From Chionis minor (taxonomy: Eukaryota > Chordata > Aves > Charadriiformes > Chionididae): a stretch of 64,000 nt of DNA. The stretch spans positions 186,001-250,000 of the forward strand of contig VZSF01010147.1 in NCBI GenBank assembly GCA_013398295.1. Direction: 5' to 3'. The stretch's first letter is position 1, and every line of letters begins with the position of its first letter. The notes under the pieces are model-generated. The model made no database searches and was not told the origin of the DNA. It was given only the letters and a program-made list of their open reading frames with translations. The position numbers were made by a program, and so were the translations under genes. Below are positions 24,492 through 36,706 of this stretch, one piece after another.

Positions 24492-27400
24492 TTCTTGGTT
24501 CACTAATGTAAGCTTTGTGAAAATGAATGTTAGCCAGGCTCAATTATTCCTGTTAGACTTTACCCCTGTTTCACTGGTCAAGTGCAAGAGTGTTTTGAAG
24601 AGAATTATCTGAACTGTGTAGGCAGATTTCGCCAAATACACAGAATAAAATGGAATAATACCTAATCACAGGCAAACCAACATGGGAGATTTTACTTTTC
24701 ACTCATAAACTGCATTATTGCTTTGTTCTGATGATCTCATGTTGTTATGGTTACCATATTGAAAGAGCATATGGGACCAGACTAAATGGAATTCTCTTCT
24801 CAGTTTGGGAAATGTGCCTTTTTTTTCAGGAAAAAAAAATAAATTATTCTTTATACAAACTAAAGGTTTCATCATATCTTGCTTTTGAAATGCAGGAACA
24901 TGTTTGAGAGAGCATAATTGATTTGATTCTTTTAAAAATTTTGAAAATTGTTTGAAAATCTTGGGTGCAATTCTGAGAAGTAAGAAATGGTGAGAATTTT
25001 GTCAGTGATGTCATAAATGAAACTCAGAGATTACAGAAATCCATAGTTAAAAGTCATGTCTTTACCACCTTGATACACTTTCAAAATGTTCATGGTGCTC
25101 TATTTTTTACTTAAAAATTGGAGGAAAATGGAAATAGTATTGCTCAGATTATTTTCAAAACAGTAGATTTTAAGAAAAAAAAATGTTAGTTTACCTAGCT
25201 AGAGGTCAGTTTGCTACTGTAAACAGATGTTGACGCTTTTTAATATGTGCTGCCTCTGATCAATTCTAGACATTCCCCTAGCATGAGCTGAACATTGCTC
25301 CACAGAAACTCATTCACCTAATCCATGCCCAACGCTGCCAGGCCAGGAGGCAGATTCACTCTGTCCTTGGCAAAGCAGTGGTGAAAACAGCTCTTGGGAG
25401 GCAACCAAGGCATGCAAAAGATGGAGAGGTAGGGTTACAGGATCCTTTGGGATACAATTTCCATTTCTTTCCTCAGCACTACAGTAATGTCAGAATATTA
25501 CAAGCCCAAGAATTTCCTTTGATGGAAATTATTTAGTGATTGCTATGACAGCTATCCAAAATTAAAAGAAGTTATATTAGTAGTTAAGCTGGGCAGACAC
25601 AAAAAGTGAAGACTGTTCAGTAATCAATGCTTGTATTTTCAAGTGGAAATTAATTCTTGTTTTTTCTGCACCTTTTAGAGTTGCATTTTCCCCATCCCAT
25701 TATCATGGTAAGTCAAAATGGGGAAACCCAAACAAACCCTCCAGCCTGCATTTGGGAAGTCAACTAAAAAGCAATTAGACACAACCACAGAGAGAGGACA
25801 GGAGTCTGCTTTCAATTATTTGTTGAGTGATTTGATGACAACCAAAGCTTAAGTAACAACTACATTGCACAGACACAGAAAACAAAAAACCTAACCCTGT
25901 AATACTGTTTGAAGTCAGTTACTGAACCACGATGTTTGTTCTAAACCCATCAATATTCAGAAATCAGGGGTAGTGAAGTCCACTTAAGCAAAGAGGAAGA
26001 TACGTATCACTGTGCCTGATCTCATGTTTTCTCTTAAAACACGGCACTTCTGGGGGTACTTACAAAGCCCAGCCTTGGCAAAGTTCTCTGGATGACAATT
26101 GCTCTTCAGGGGTAACATGAGTGCGCACAGAGGATACAGGTGGCATATGCAGAACTAACTGTGGAGTCAACACAAAGGAGGAGGCAGCTCGAAAATAAGC
26201 AAAAAAACAACCTGAACATCTGTAACTGTGGGGAGAGAGAAGAGGGCACCATAGCAGCAGTCAAAACCTGGTCTGGTGCCATCAAAAGCGACCCTGCCAG
26301 TAGCACGAACTCCACCTAGGTCCAAAAGATAGCCCAGGGAGCCGACACCCAGGGGATGCTGCAATAGAAGCTGGGAAAAGCTTGCTCAGGTCTATGCAGA
26401 TGAAGGAATTCAGCTACAATCTCTCACTTCCAACAGTGGTTTTAATAACCAGATATTTTAGAAAAGGAGAGCCTGCTCATGTACATTTCATAGTTTCCTA
26501 GCATAAATTATTTCATATTCCCTCAGAAGCTGGAGTTTTGAAATAGGTATGTTAGCTTTCAATGTGTTAGGAGGGAAGGCTGCCTGGCCACCTTTTTTTT
26601 TTGAGATATGAGTTAGACCTCTACAGAGAATATAGTTTATCTGGGAAGCTTTAGGGTGACAGGCTGTACATTTAAAAATCCCTCGTCTTATGCACAATGA
26701 ATTTAGAGAAAAAGCATTTGAAAATTAGAAATCTTCTGGGACCATTTATGGGGAAGACAGATTTTATCTTCCCCAGCAAACCCCTGACAAACATGAATTT
26801 AATTCCAATATCTTTTGAACCACGCTCTGATTTTCCTTGAGTGTTACTTTGTTTCTTGTTAGTAATTGGATTATTGGCAGATGTTCAGCAAACTGTCCAT
26901 CATTATTTGCCTATTCCTTCTGGAGTCCTTCTTTTCACAGCAAAACAAACAGCAAACATAACTTAAAAAATGATGACACCAGCAGCTTCTCAAAAATGTA
27001 ATAGGTAAGAAGCTCACCTAAACTTTTCAGCATAATTTTTTTATGTACTTAGAATTTAAAAATCTGAAAAAAACCCACTAGGAATGTAGGAACAAGATCA
27101 CAGAAATACCTAAATGGTTGTCATTTCCAAATATTCAAGGACCCTGAGGGTTCTTGGATTTTGTGAACTTTTCCAGAAAAAATTAGGTGTATTTATTGTA
27201 AACAGATACAGAGATGCATACTAAGCCTTTCTGAAAGTACTCATGTATTTAGATATCTTTTTTCTCTGCAACCTTGAAGTTATAAGCACATTTAACAAAG
27301 AGGAAAACAGTAATTCCCACAAGATCAATAGAATCTAGGTGTGAAAAACAATACCTATTGAGAAACATGTAATGCTACCAGGAGACCTGTCCACTGTTTT

Positions 27401-28200
27401 CAAAACCACTCTTGAAAGTCCAGTCATTTTCTTATGATGCTTTTCTGTCTCCATTAATAAAATGTGTCTAAAAGTGAGATGCAAAAGATGTACCTAATTT
27501 TGAATGTTAGCTCCTCTGTCTCTTCATCTGAATATGAACATATTTTTAGAGAGATTTACTGTAGTTTTACTTATTTTGATAGCTCTCCTGAGGGTCTCAG
27601 AGACAGTTAATTAAAGCATTTCACCAAGCTTACATGATGAAAAAATATTATTTTAACATTTTGACATAAGTGATCTATTTAATGTCAAATGAAGTTGAAG
27701 AAATTAATCCCATGATTCAGGGAATGCATCTATTGGAAACTGCCTTCAATTTGACAGTAAAAATTAATTGTTCTTTGGATGAAAGAAAAATAGAAAAGGA
27801 AGCCTGATTTCCACCTTTATTTAAAATAAATAGAAATCTTCAGGCATTAAGAAAAAAGATCTTAAAAACCTGATTTTATATGCTTTGTACTTTCTCATAT
27901 ATAACAACTAAAGCAATTGAGAACCCTGAGAAGGGAAACTGGGAAAATGAGCAGAAGAGGGCAGGAAGTTTCCAAAGTGGATTAGCCACCAGCAGCAGAA
28001 ACTGTTTCCATCGCAAACGGCTCCATCCTCAAGCACTTTTAGCTCTATCTCTCATCTTCACTGCTAAATTAACACTCAACCTGAGGGTGTAGAAACCTCT
28101 GTGGAGGCAGCAAGTGTGATATTTTTCCCCTTCTTTTTTGCTAAAGGAATCAATTACTCTTCTGCTTACAACACAAAACTAAAAACTGTCCTTCATTCTT

Positions 28201-28254
28201 GTTTTCACATACTTGGTTTCACATACTTTCACTTGATCACTGAATTGTGATCAA
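28201..28254 (+). repeat. Direct duplication followed by perfect hairpin
   Basis: TTTCACATACTT occurs twice within 28 bases (28203-28214 and 28218-28229). It is followed at once by TTGATCAC - TGAATT - GTGATCAA (28233-28254), an 8-bp perfect stem with a 6-base loop. No family recognised. Confidence 0.7.
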
Positions 28255-30101
28255 AATTTCAGTAAGTCCAAAATAAGGAAGTGGATTTTTCTCCACCACT
28301 TTCTTGTCATTTTTCAAACAATGAGTTCAATAATATAAAGTTTTTCAAATCTACCCAAAATAATCCCTTACCGAAATTGACTTCTGTGGTCAGTGATTCT
28401 TCTGGGTCTAAAGAAGTACTTCATAAAGCCATTTAACATTGCCTTCTCATTGCATTCATTAAATCCAGTTCTGTGTCAATTTGCACAAACAGGTCTTAAC
28501 TACCATACACTGATTCTAACAAATGTAGTAACTAGGAGAAATACTTGACAACAGTGCTTTTCTGAATGGCAGAACAGGATAAGGATGCTAATTATCACCT
28601 CTTATCTTCACTATTTTTTCTACTTTCCATGGTTTTGATATTTAACTCTTTACCACGTTTCTGGAGAATTAAAAACCAAAAGGGTTTAGCCATAACCTAT
28701 GTTAGCTAAAAATGAGACCTAAAAAATTGTATTGTTACAGTCACAAATTGAATGTAAAATTCTTTAGAAAAAATTGTTTTGACATTGAAAGTATTATCTG
28801 AAAAAGAAAAAAGCAGGGATAACAGTGTGAAAACAAATACGTATTGGTCAGCAATATTCTTTGTAAGACATAAGCAGGTAGTTGATAAAAGCAAGGCTTT
28901 GCATCAATATAAATTATACTAATTAGGAAGCATCTTATGGAAAAGAAACAACATGGCAGAGGGACCAGTTCATGTTAGTTTGAAACATTCCAACTTTTCC
29001 AATTCCTGCCAATGTTATTTTAAATAGATTGAAACCTCAACATAGATTGCTTTTTGAATGCATTGCAACTACTAAGCTGTCAGAGGAGCTTTCAATATCA
29101 ATTCTGTGAGGGTATGTTAGATTTTATTTACTTGATGGAATTTCTCCCAGATTTTCTGCCAAAATACTCTGAGTAAAATTCAGACAAAATGGAAGTGTCC
29201 TGACATTTCTTAAGAAACCAGTGTCAACATAAGTTACTGTGCCACATGCAGCAGAATGCAAATTTGACCCTTCCCCTTCCTGCCACTTTAAACCAGTCAC
29301 CAGTTTCATCAGCTTGTATATTTTTATTTTTGGTCCATATGGGCTTATATAATGTACCCACTTAATACATTTAGAGAATTGACTGTCAGTTATCTCCACT
29401 TTTGGTATATGACTGTGAAACATGATGTAGAACTCTGATTATTAGTCAGGTAGACAGGACATAAACTACATGGGTATAGTGCCATCTAATGCTATGGAGA
29501 GTTCAGAGATAGCTGTCACCCTCAACCTCTGGAAAGGTTAAGGATACCAAAGCTTTCAATGATCAACAGAAAATTATAAACGAAAAATGCTGCTGAAATA
29601 ACAGGATTTTTTTTTCCAAAATTACTAGTATTGAATATATTTTTCTTGCTTTTACAAACATCTGTCTGTTTTATAGCATAACATTTGGAAATATTTTAAG
29701 TATAGTCGAGAGATATGTAGGCTAATAATTTCTATTGTTCTATATTCATAACTAAAAATTTTGCTAAGCCAAATAAGAGTTACAGAGGTCTACAGATGGA
29801 AATCTCAGCAGAATATCAAGAAAGAAGGCAGAGATGGCAATGGTTATTGCCACAGGAAGATATACAGCATTTTTTTCCTATGTAGTTTCTGATATATGAC
29901 GGCTTTTAGGCTAAAATTCCCTTGTCATCTTGTTACATTTAATAGTGTTTACTATTATTCACTCTGTGAAAATTCATCTTGAAGATATTTTACCTGTTTG
30001 ATGCTTTCAGAAAATACCTATTTTCTCCCACTTTGATTCATTATTCCTTTGATTTTTCTCATGGTATTATTTTCCTCTTTAGCTCTTCCTGCTCATCTCT
30101 T

Positions 30102-30130
30102 ATGATGCATGAGCCATCTTTATGCATCAT
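30102..30130 (+). repeat. Perfect 9-bp inverted repeat
   Basis: ATGATGCAT - 11 bases - ATGCATCAT. Each arm contains the octamer-like core ATGCAT. It could be a small cruciform or a paired binding site, and a chance occurrence is also possible. Confidence 0.65.
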
Positions 30131-31224
30131 TTTCTGTTAGCCGTCTTTACACTATTTGACTTTGCAGCAGATTCTCACAGCATCAGGTACCTGACTATGA
30201 CCTTTAAGCCTATACATGTTCTCATAAAGAATTCTATCAAACTGTTTTAATCAAATAAAACATTATGTATTTATATGGTATAAAGCTGTGCAATTTTCTG
30301 CTGCCTAAACCTAAATCTTATAACAAATTTTCCTACATGCTTTCTTTTTCTAAAACTGATGTTCTCTTAACACAACTCAACTACCACAAGATACATTAGA
30401 TTTCTTGTTAATCAATTGACAGAAAGTTCTTACCAATATCACAGTTCATGAGTTTTATTCCAAACAGATTTCAGAATTGGACACTATATGACATTGCAGT
30501 TTTATACGTAACCACGGTATGTATCAGTATGATCCAAACTAGAGGAAATATCAGTTGGTCATATTCCTGTCACCAAAACACCTTATATGTTGTGAAAAAA
30601 AATTATATCAAAGTATTATCTGTCCCATATCTGTTGAATTCCTTACCTGGCTCCCAGTAAGCTGAGAGCTTTGCAAGAGGTCAAGCAATGTCAGCTGGCT
30701 AAACTTTCTCCATATTGTATTTTGGTTTGCTTGTGTAGAAATCTGTAGATATACAGCCAAAGAATGAACAACTTAAATTCATGAGAAGACAAAACTAATC
30801 TGTTCAATAAAATTTCCTTCTATTTCTAACACAGTCCAGCTTTGCTACTTGGTATCCAAGCTGTGGTTGAAACCCTGACTCCAAGCAAAGCAGAAGTGGT
30901 AGCAGAGTGAGTTTTCTATATTCGTCAGGTGCAGTGCTAAACTCTGAGAACCGCTCCTCTTCTGTTCATGAATTATTCAGATTCAAATAGGTATAAATAC
31001 CTATACCTGTACCCTGTGTATAAGAATTAACACATGGAAGACAGCAGAAATATGCACACCAGTTTAAATGATTAAACTGGAATCACAGGCCTGGGAAAGG
31101 CTGTGAACTGGTGCTCAAAATCCCCTGATAAAGAGATGCTAGACTTCTCCCAGGAAATCTCTTTCAGTAATTACCTATGCTTCACCTTTGCTGGCACATC
31201 TTAGATATTTAATTTTTTTTTCCC

Positions 31225-32200
31225 CACTTTCTTCTTTATATTATTCAGCTCCCAGTTCCTTTATCCTTTCCTCATGTCATCACACTTTCTAGACTTGTGG
31301 TGATTGCTTTCTGCTTGATTTTCCAGCTATTTCGCTTCTGTCTTCAGGGGCTGAAGATAGACAAAGCACTCCATGTGAGACCTTCCCCAAACTGAATAAT
31401 GAAAGGATTATTTACTGTCCTGTAGTTGTACTCCTATATATAGATTCCTCCATGGGATTTGCCTATTGCTACAATACAATGTTGCTGGTTCATGTTTAAA
31501 TATGATTTGATATTGCATCGAGGATGTTTTCTGCTGTTTAGTCAATTGTTCCAAACCCTGCATGCACAACTATTTCTGCTGAAGCATAGTATCTTGTACT
31601 TGTTGAATTCTATCAATTTTCTTTTAAACAGTCTCCAGTTTGACAAGGTAATTTTAAATCTAAAGTCATCTTTCAGCGGTCCCTCCCAGCTTGGAAGCAT
31701 CTACAAATGTAATTAGCATAATCTCTGTTCTTTCATCCTGCTTATTAATGAAATATTAAACTCTGTAGAATCTCATTTGCACATCTTTCCATTCTGGCAC
31801 ATTGATACTTACTCTCTTAGGAAGGTTTGTCCAGTCATTGGATCCATGCTGCAGTGCTTCCATCTAAACAACATTTCCACAGATTGCTTATGAGATTTAT
31901 TAGATGTGATTTGCTTTTTACTGAACCAGATTGAACATTACTCATTTAATTACTTTTCTTCTAGATATTTGGAGTTCACCTGTTTTTTCCAGTGTTTTTA
32001 TAGAGGTCAAAATTAGTCTGATTAAATCTGCAAATCCCAAACTCCTACTTCTTTTTCCTGCCTTTCTGAAGGCAGTTCCATGCTTTAATTTTCTTTATTG
32101 TTCTGAAATATTCACAGGCAATGCTATGATCACTGAGTTTTCATTAGCCAGTTCTTTTAGTAACCTGGAATGTACTTTAGCACACCTATCACAATTGATA
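31225..32200 (-). mobile_element. Ancient, heavily decayed CR1 LINE
   Basis: The plus strand carries, in the right order, the reverse complement of landmarks seen in old sauropsid CR1 elements: TTTCCTCATGTCATCACAC and 'tctagac' (about 31270-31300); 'caaagcactccatgtgagacc' (about 31363-31383); a 'ctgctggttcatgttta' segment (about 31482-31498); 'tatcttgtacttgttgaa' (about 31589-31606); 'gcatctacaaatgtaattagca' followed by 'cttattaatgaaatattaaa' (about 31697-31760); and 'attagccagttcttttagtaacc' (about 32142-32164). Together they span the 3' UTR and much of the RT/C-terminal ORF2. No open frame survives. The neat order with heavy divergence marks this as the oldest large LINE here. Ends are approximate. 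Confidence 0.72.
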
Positions 32201-32801
32201 CAAAACAAATACTTCAGTCTGTTAATTTTATTTTGCTGTTTGAAGAACAATACTAACTGTTCAAAATATATCCTTTCACATTAATATTTCATTGAGTCTG
32301 GTATAACAGCTGCTGGTATAACAGTTAAATCATCATTTTAATCTTGTACCCAGACTGCCTTCTCCTAAAATTTTCCCCATATTTCCTTTGATATCTTTAC
32401 TCATCAGGGAAACACCACTTGATTCTGCATGTTACATCTCTGAAAAACCACACTTCTATGGATAACACTCACATACAGGGATATTATTACTTCTACCATT
32501 CCTTTTGCACTATGCTTTCTTATGAATAGTACAACAACTTAAAATGGTTTTGAAAATATCAAATTTCCATGCAAATTGCCTACAATATTGTTTGTTCACA
32601 GGATGCAATCCTGATCCTCTAATTGATAGAAGGCCAGCCACAAATCTCATTTCAGTTTGTCAAACACTTAGGTGCTTGGCATAATCAGACTGCTGGCTAA
32701 AAACATCTTCTGCATCCGTACTTTGGAGACAGGTAATGATGATAAACATACTCATGAACAGCCTTTCACCCAGGAGGATCTAGAAAATATTGCAGAAAAC
32801 T

Positions 32802-32836
32802 GTTTGAAAAATAGTTTGAAAATAGTTTGAAAACTA
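32802..32836 (+). repeat. Three tandem copies of an 11-12-bp unit
   Basis: GTTTGAAAAATA (32802-32813), GTTTGAAAATA (32814-32824) and GTTTGAAAACTA (32825-32836). A minisatellite seed made by slippage. Confidence 0.8.
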
Positions 32837-33423
32837 TTTACATTTTAGGATTGTTTAATCCACTGCATGAAATGAACCATGGAACTGTTTAAAAATCCCA
32901 CTCCAGGAATAAATAAAATAATATACAGAGAAACACAAGAATTCTGTGTTTTGGTGAGAAAAATCATGGAAAATTTGAAACACCTGGTGTCATGTATTAT
33001 AAAGGATATTCTAAGAGTATTAAGTTAATTTTATAACCTTTTATTTCTTTGCATGTATCAAAAGCAGTATGGGACAGTTGAGAGGCAATGAAACTGAAGT
33101 AAGGAAACTCTAGTCACGAGTTATTCTGCCATATTGTATACAAATTATTTTGGAATAAGCACGAGGACTTGTCTGAGTAGTGCCCTGGCCTTAGAGGGAG
33201 GCACCATCAGAGCATCCACAGGTATGAAACAGTAAAGAAAAGAAATCTGTCCCCTGGGACTTGGCACTTTCTGAGGCATCCTTGCAAAGGATGAGTGACT
33301 ATTAAATAAAAAAGGCATATATAAATATGCAGCTGTCATTTCCAGATAGGCTTTGTTTTCACTGAATAACCCTTGTCCCTGAAACAGCAGCAATACCACC
33401 ACCTCCTCCTCTCCCTACCTCCA

Positions 33424-33438
33424 CCCCCCCCCCCCCCN
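33424..33438. repeat. C14 homopolymer with unresolved base
   Basis: Fourteen C followed by N at 33438, preceded by pyrimidine-rich CCTCCTCCTCTCCC sequence. On the minus strand this is a G-run next to other G-tracts, which could form a quadruplex and explain the sequencing failure. The true length of the run is uncertain. Confidence 0.85.
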
Positions 33439-36438
33439 GATTTTAGCATCCTGTAGGATTCAGTGGTCTACAGGAGGGAAAAAATCCCAAATGTCAGTGA
33501 TTACATCCTGAGAAAGGTAGTGGCAGGAACACGAAGACTGGCGTTCTCAGAAAGAAGGGCTGAGGGCAGTTAAATTTGAGTTGAGAGATGGAGTTGGGTT
33601 GGTGAAAATACCCCAGGTAGTCCACAAAGTGTCACAAGAACGCTGATACTAGAAGTCAGCTGAAATCACCAGAAATTTCATGGAAAGGGAAACTTGTTCA
33701 ATAACACAGCACTTCCTACTGCATTAAAAAAAAAAAATCCAGTATGTCAGTGACGTCATGGCAAGACAGAATATTTAGATTTCACTACCAATTCTGAATC
33801 ATCTGATTAGCCAGATACAGAGATATTGATATCAGAGCTTTCTTTGTGGACAAGAACTATAAGAAGATCATTTTTCAGTACTTTTGCACAGAACCATAGA
33901 AGACAGATTCTCTTAAAACCTTATTTTTTCCTGAAGCTTGAAATATTTAGAGAGCTTCCAAAAGCTCTGCACTGCCTAGACACCGTAAGAATGCAACAAC
34001 AGGTATTAAGGATGGATGAATAAATACATACTGTTTCCTTTGGATATGTATATGTTCTTCACGTGGAATTGAGGGCAGCATGAGGCATTGATCACGTACT
34101 TGGTGCTGTGGTGGTGACTAGTCCCAATTACTTCAGAAAAATTACCGTATCTTTTATCTAGAAGCAGAAAAGGGAGAGTAATTATATACCAGAGGCAAAT
34201 GTAATTGGATCTTAAACACAGAATAGGCAAACAAATTGTGGTTTAATTCACATTTAACCCATGGTATTTATAGGACCTTTCTTCCTATTGCAAAAGTGTA
34301 GCACCTCCTGTTGTGATTACTATTACCACAGTGGGTTTTCTCAATGTCTCTCCAGGCACCGCGCTCAGTATGATAACCTTTTTACGTTATGCTCTGTCAT
34401 TCTGTCTGCTGCTGGAGAAATTCTAGCAGCTTCCTGCTGAGGACTTTCTGTAAAGGAACAACAGTCTCTTTGTTGGGTAAAAAAAAGACCTATTTAGAGT
34501 GGTATGTTCTCGTAAGCCAGCCCTGCAGAGCAGAAGGCAAGGTGGTAGAAGGCAACCAAGCAACTTTTCAGAATTCTTTATGGATCATACACTGCATTAT
34601 AATTTACATTAACAGGAATTATAACTTCCAAACATTCTAAGTTGTCCTGCATAGGGGAAATAAAAGCAGAATTATGTTTTTTTCAGGTTAATTTTCTACC
34701 TTTCTGATTTTGTGTTTCATGAGGTAATATAACTAAATATTTCTGAAGTATTTCTATAAATGGAAAAAAAGCAGCAAAAAAATCTGGAAAAAAAAAAAGA
34801 GCACGTGACTACTGGTGGAATAGAAAATACAGAAAAAAGAAGGAAAAGTGGTGAACTTGTAAGACTGGAGAACATGGGAATTTAACTTTGTGGTTATGAC
34901 TTACCCTGAATACTTGCAGTCCTTTAGAAATGTAAGAATGAAAAAGTAAGTGTCATGCCTTTTCAGGGAGGGGGCTGCTGTGTGAATGGCTGCCACTTCC
35001 CGAGCAGAGGAGTTGGAGTTGCTGTCCCCATCACCTTCTGACTTATCCTGGATAGGCTAGGTCAATTTTTTTGATTTATAGGTCAATAGAGGTCCTTAAT
35101 ATGAAGTATGGTCCTTGCACCTCGGGAATACAGTCAAAGAGAAATAGAGCAGAACAAGAAACTTTGATGATGACGTGCTGCAGTTCATGAGGGGTTGCTG
35201 GAAAAACTGCATGTGTTGTCGTGCTTAAACCTTGTCTTTGTCTATACATTTTTACAGGACCAATGCACTCCAGAGAAACAAGTTTTTATTTTTATTTTCC
35301 AGGATGTTATCAGGCCTCTTTTTCCAGCACCAATGGTTGGAAGACTATCTCCAGTTTTCATGTCTTACACAGATAATGAATATTCAGAATTCAACTTCAA
35401 AATATTAAAGGGGGACCTGTCATACAGTTTCATAACTTATATTCCTCTTATATCTGGAGTTATGACTTACCATATACTAGCCTGAAGGGAAAGCTCTTTC
35501 CTCAGTCTGTGGTTAAACTAAGAATTATCTGGCATTCCTTATGCATGTGAAAATTATTTTGATAGAAAACTTTGAAGTATCTGAGCAAAAGGACCATCCT
35601 CCAGGAAAAAGTACATTATAATTAAGGTATTTGCATTAGGAACAGTTATACTGTAACATAAAGAATATTGCATCTTTCCTGATGTATCAAAATCCTAACA
35701 GATTTGGGCACTCTTATTTAGTTTTACTAGAATATCACACTTTAGCTAAGACTTCAGAGTATTTAGAAAATAAGGTTATTGTATATACAATTTAGAATAG
35801 GTATAAAATTAATCTATGTTGGACACAGGATAAATCTTACTGCTCCTTTTCTGCTGCAGAAAGGTGAACCACCTGTTTTTAACTGCTGGTCTGGCATTGT
35901 TAGATTGGAATACATAAAAATTGGAAAGAAAGTTATTTATGAGAGGTTGGGGTTTGTTTTGCTTTTTTTTTTTTCCCCTGAGATAATATTGAAATTCCCT
36001 GAGGACTTGTATAATGTATGTACCAGAGATACTCACTGAATTGCTAATGACTTAGTGGGCTTAGTGTTTCTGAAGGTAGACTTGCTTCTAAGTAGAAGCT
36101 GTGACTGACTTACTGAATACTGAGTGGGAAAATGTATGAACTGAGTGAAGAAACATTTCTGAGCAAAAGTAATTTCCTCCTACGTTCCACAAAATAAAGT
36201 CAAAAGCCTATGAAAAACATAAAGACATTGGCATCTTGAAGGGATCTAAGGCTACAGAGGAGATTTTTGTGATTGCTGTTTTCTCAAAAAGAGCATGTAG
36301 AAAGTGCTGCTCACAGACAAGACTTGTAAGGGAAGATGCTGAACAAAGGACACAAAGTTCACCTTCTCTACATAAGTGCAAAATGGGAAAGGTAACAGTT
36401 GACAAAGTAAATGACATGTAGTATGGAGCCCTCCAGAC

Positions 36439-36706
36439 TGTGAATTGGGTTGTGCTGTGAAATGAAGCACAACCTGGAAGGACCAATATTTTCAGTCACC
36501 CTGTCTGACGTGCTGCTGGCACCAGTCCTGGTTCCGCTGAAGCGCCCTGTGACCAATATGCCACACACATTAAGATTATGAGGTTTGGGTACAAAATCTT
36601 CCACCACTGAACACCCGTTAGTCTGTGCAGAAGACCCTATAAAAGCTGAGTGGTGTGATAGCCATCTGCGAAGCACAGGCAGGAATAAACATTCTGGGAA
36701 TTCACA
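36439..36706 (+). mobile_element. LTR-like element (family not identified)
   Basis: It begins TGTGAATTGGG and ends GGGAATTCACA, giving 8-bp perfect inverted ends with TG...CA. Inside, in promoter order, are two CCAAT boxes (36483-36487 and 36553-36557), TATAAAA (36638-36644) and AATAAA (36684-36689). The 46-base TATA-to-polyA spacing is typical of a retroviral U3-R junction. The 268-bp length fits a small LTR. Against it: no target-site duplication is seen (CCAGAC on the left, ATAGAA on the right), no primer-binding site or gag follows, and a second AATTCACA lies 14 bases beyond the first. It could also be a free-standing promoter or chance. Confidence 0.35.

Larger units (their letters stand above)
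24492..31224. other. Unique AT-rich DNA, no gene seen
   Basis: No named repeat. Two perfect hairpins (28233-28254 and 30102-30130) and a local 14-bp duplication near 28201-28228 are the only ordered elements noticed. The open frames (at most about 100 codons, such as 29124-29423 minus) have no recognisable motif. Confidence 0.55.
32201..36438. other. Unique AT-rich DNA, no gene seen
   Basis: May include a further unrecognisable part of the old CR1 on its left. Other content: a triple repeat of about 12 bp (32802-32836), a C14 run ending in the only unresolved base of the window (33438), and scattered short A runs. The 96-codon open frame at 35195-35485 (plus) has two possible acceptor-like AG sites but no recognisable protein and no good donor. 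Confidence 0.55.
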
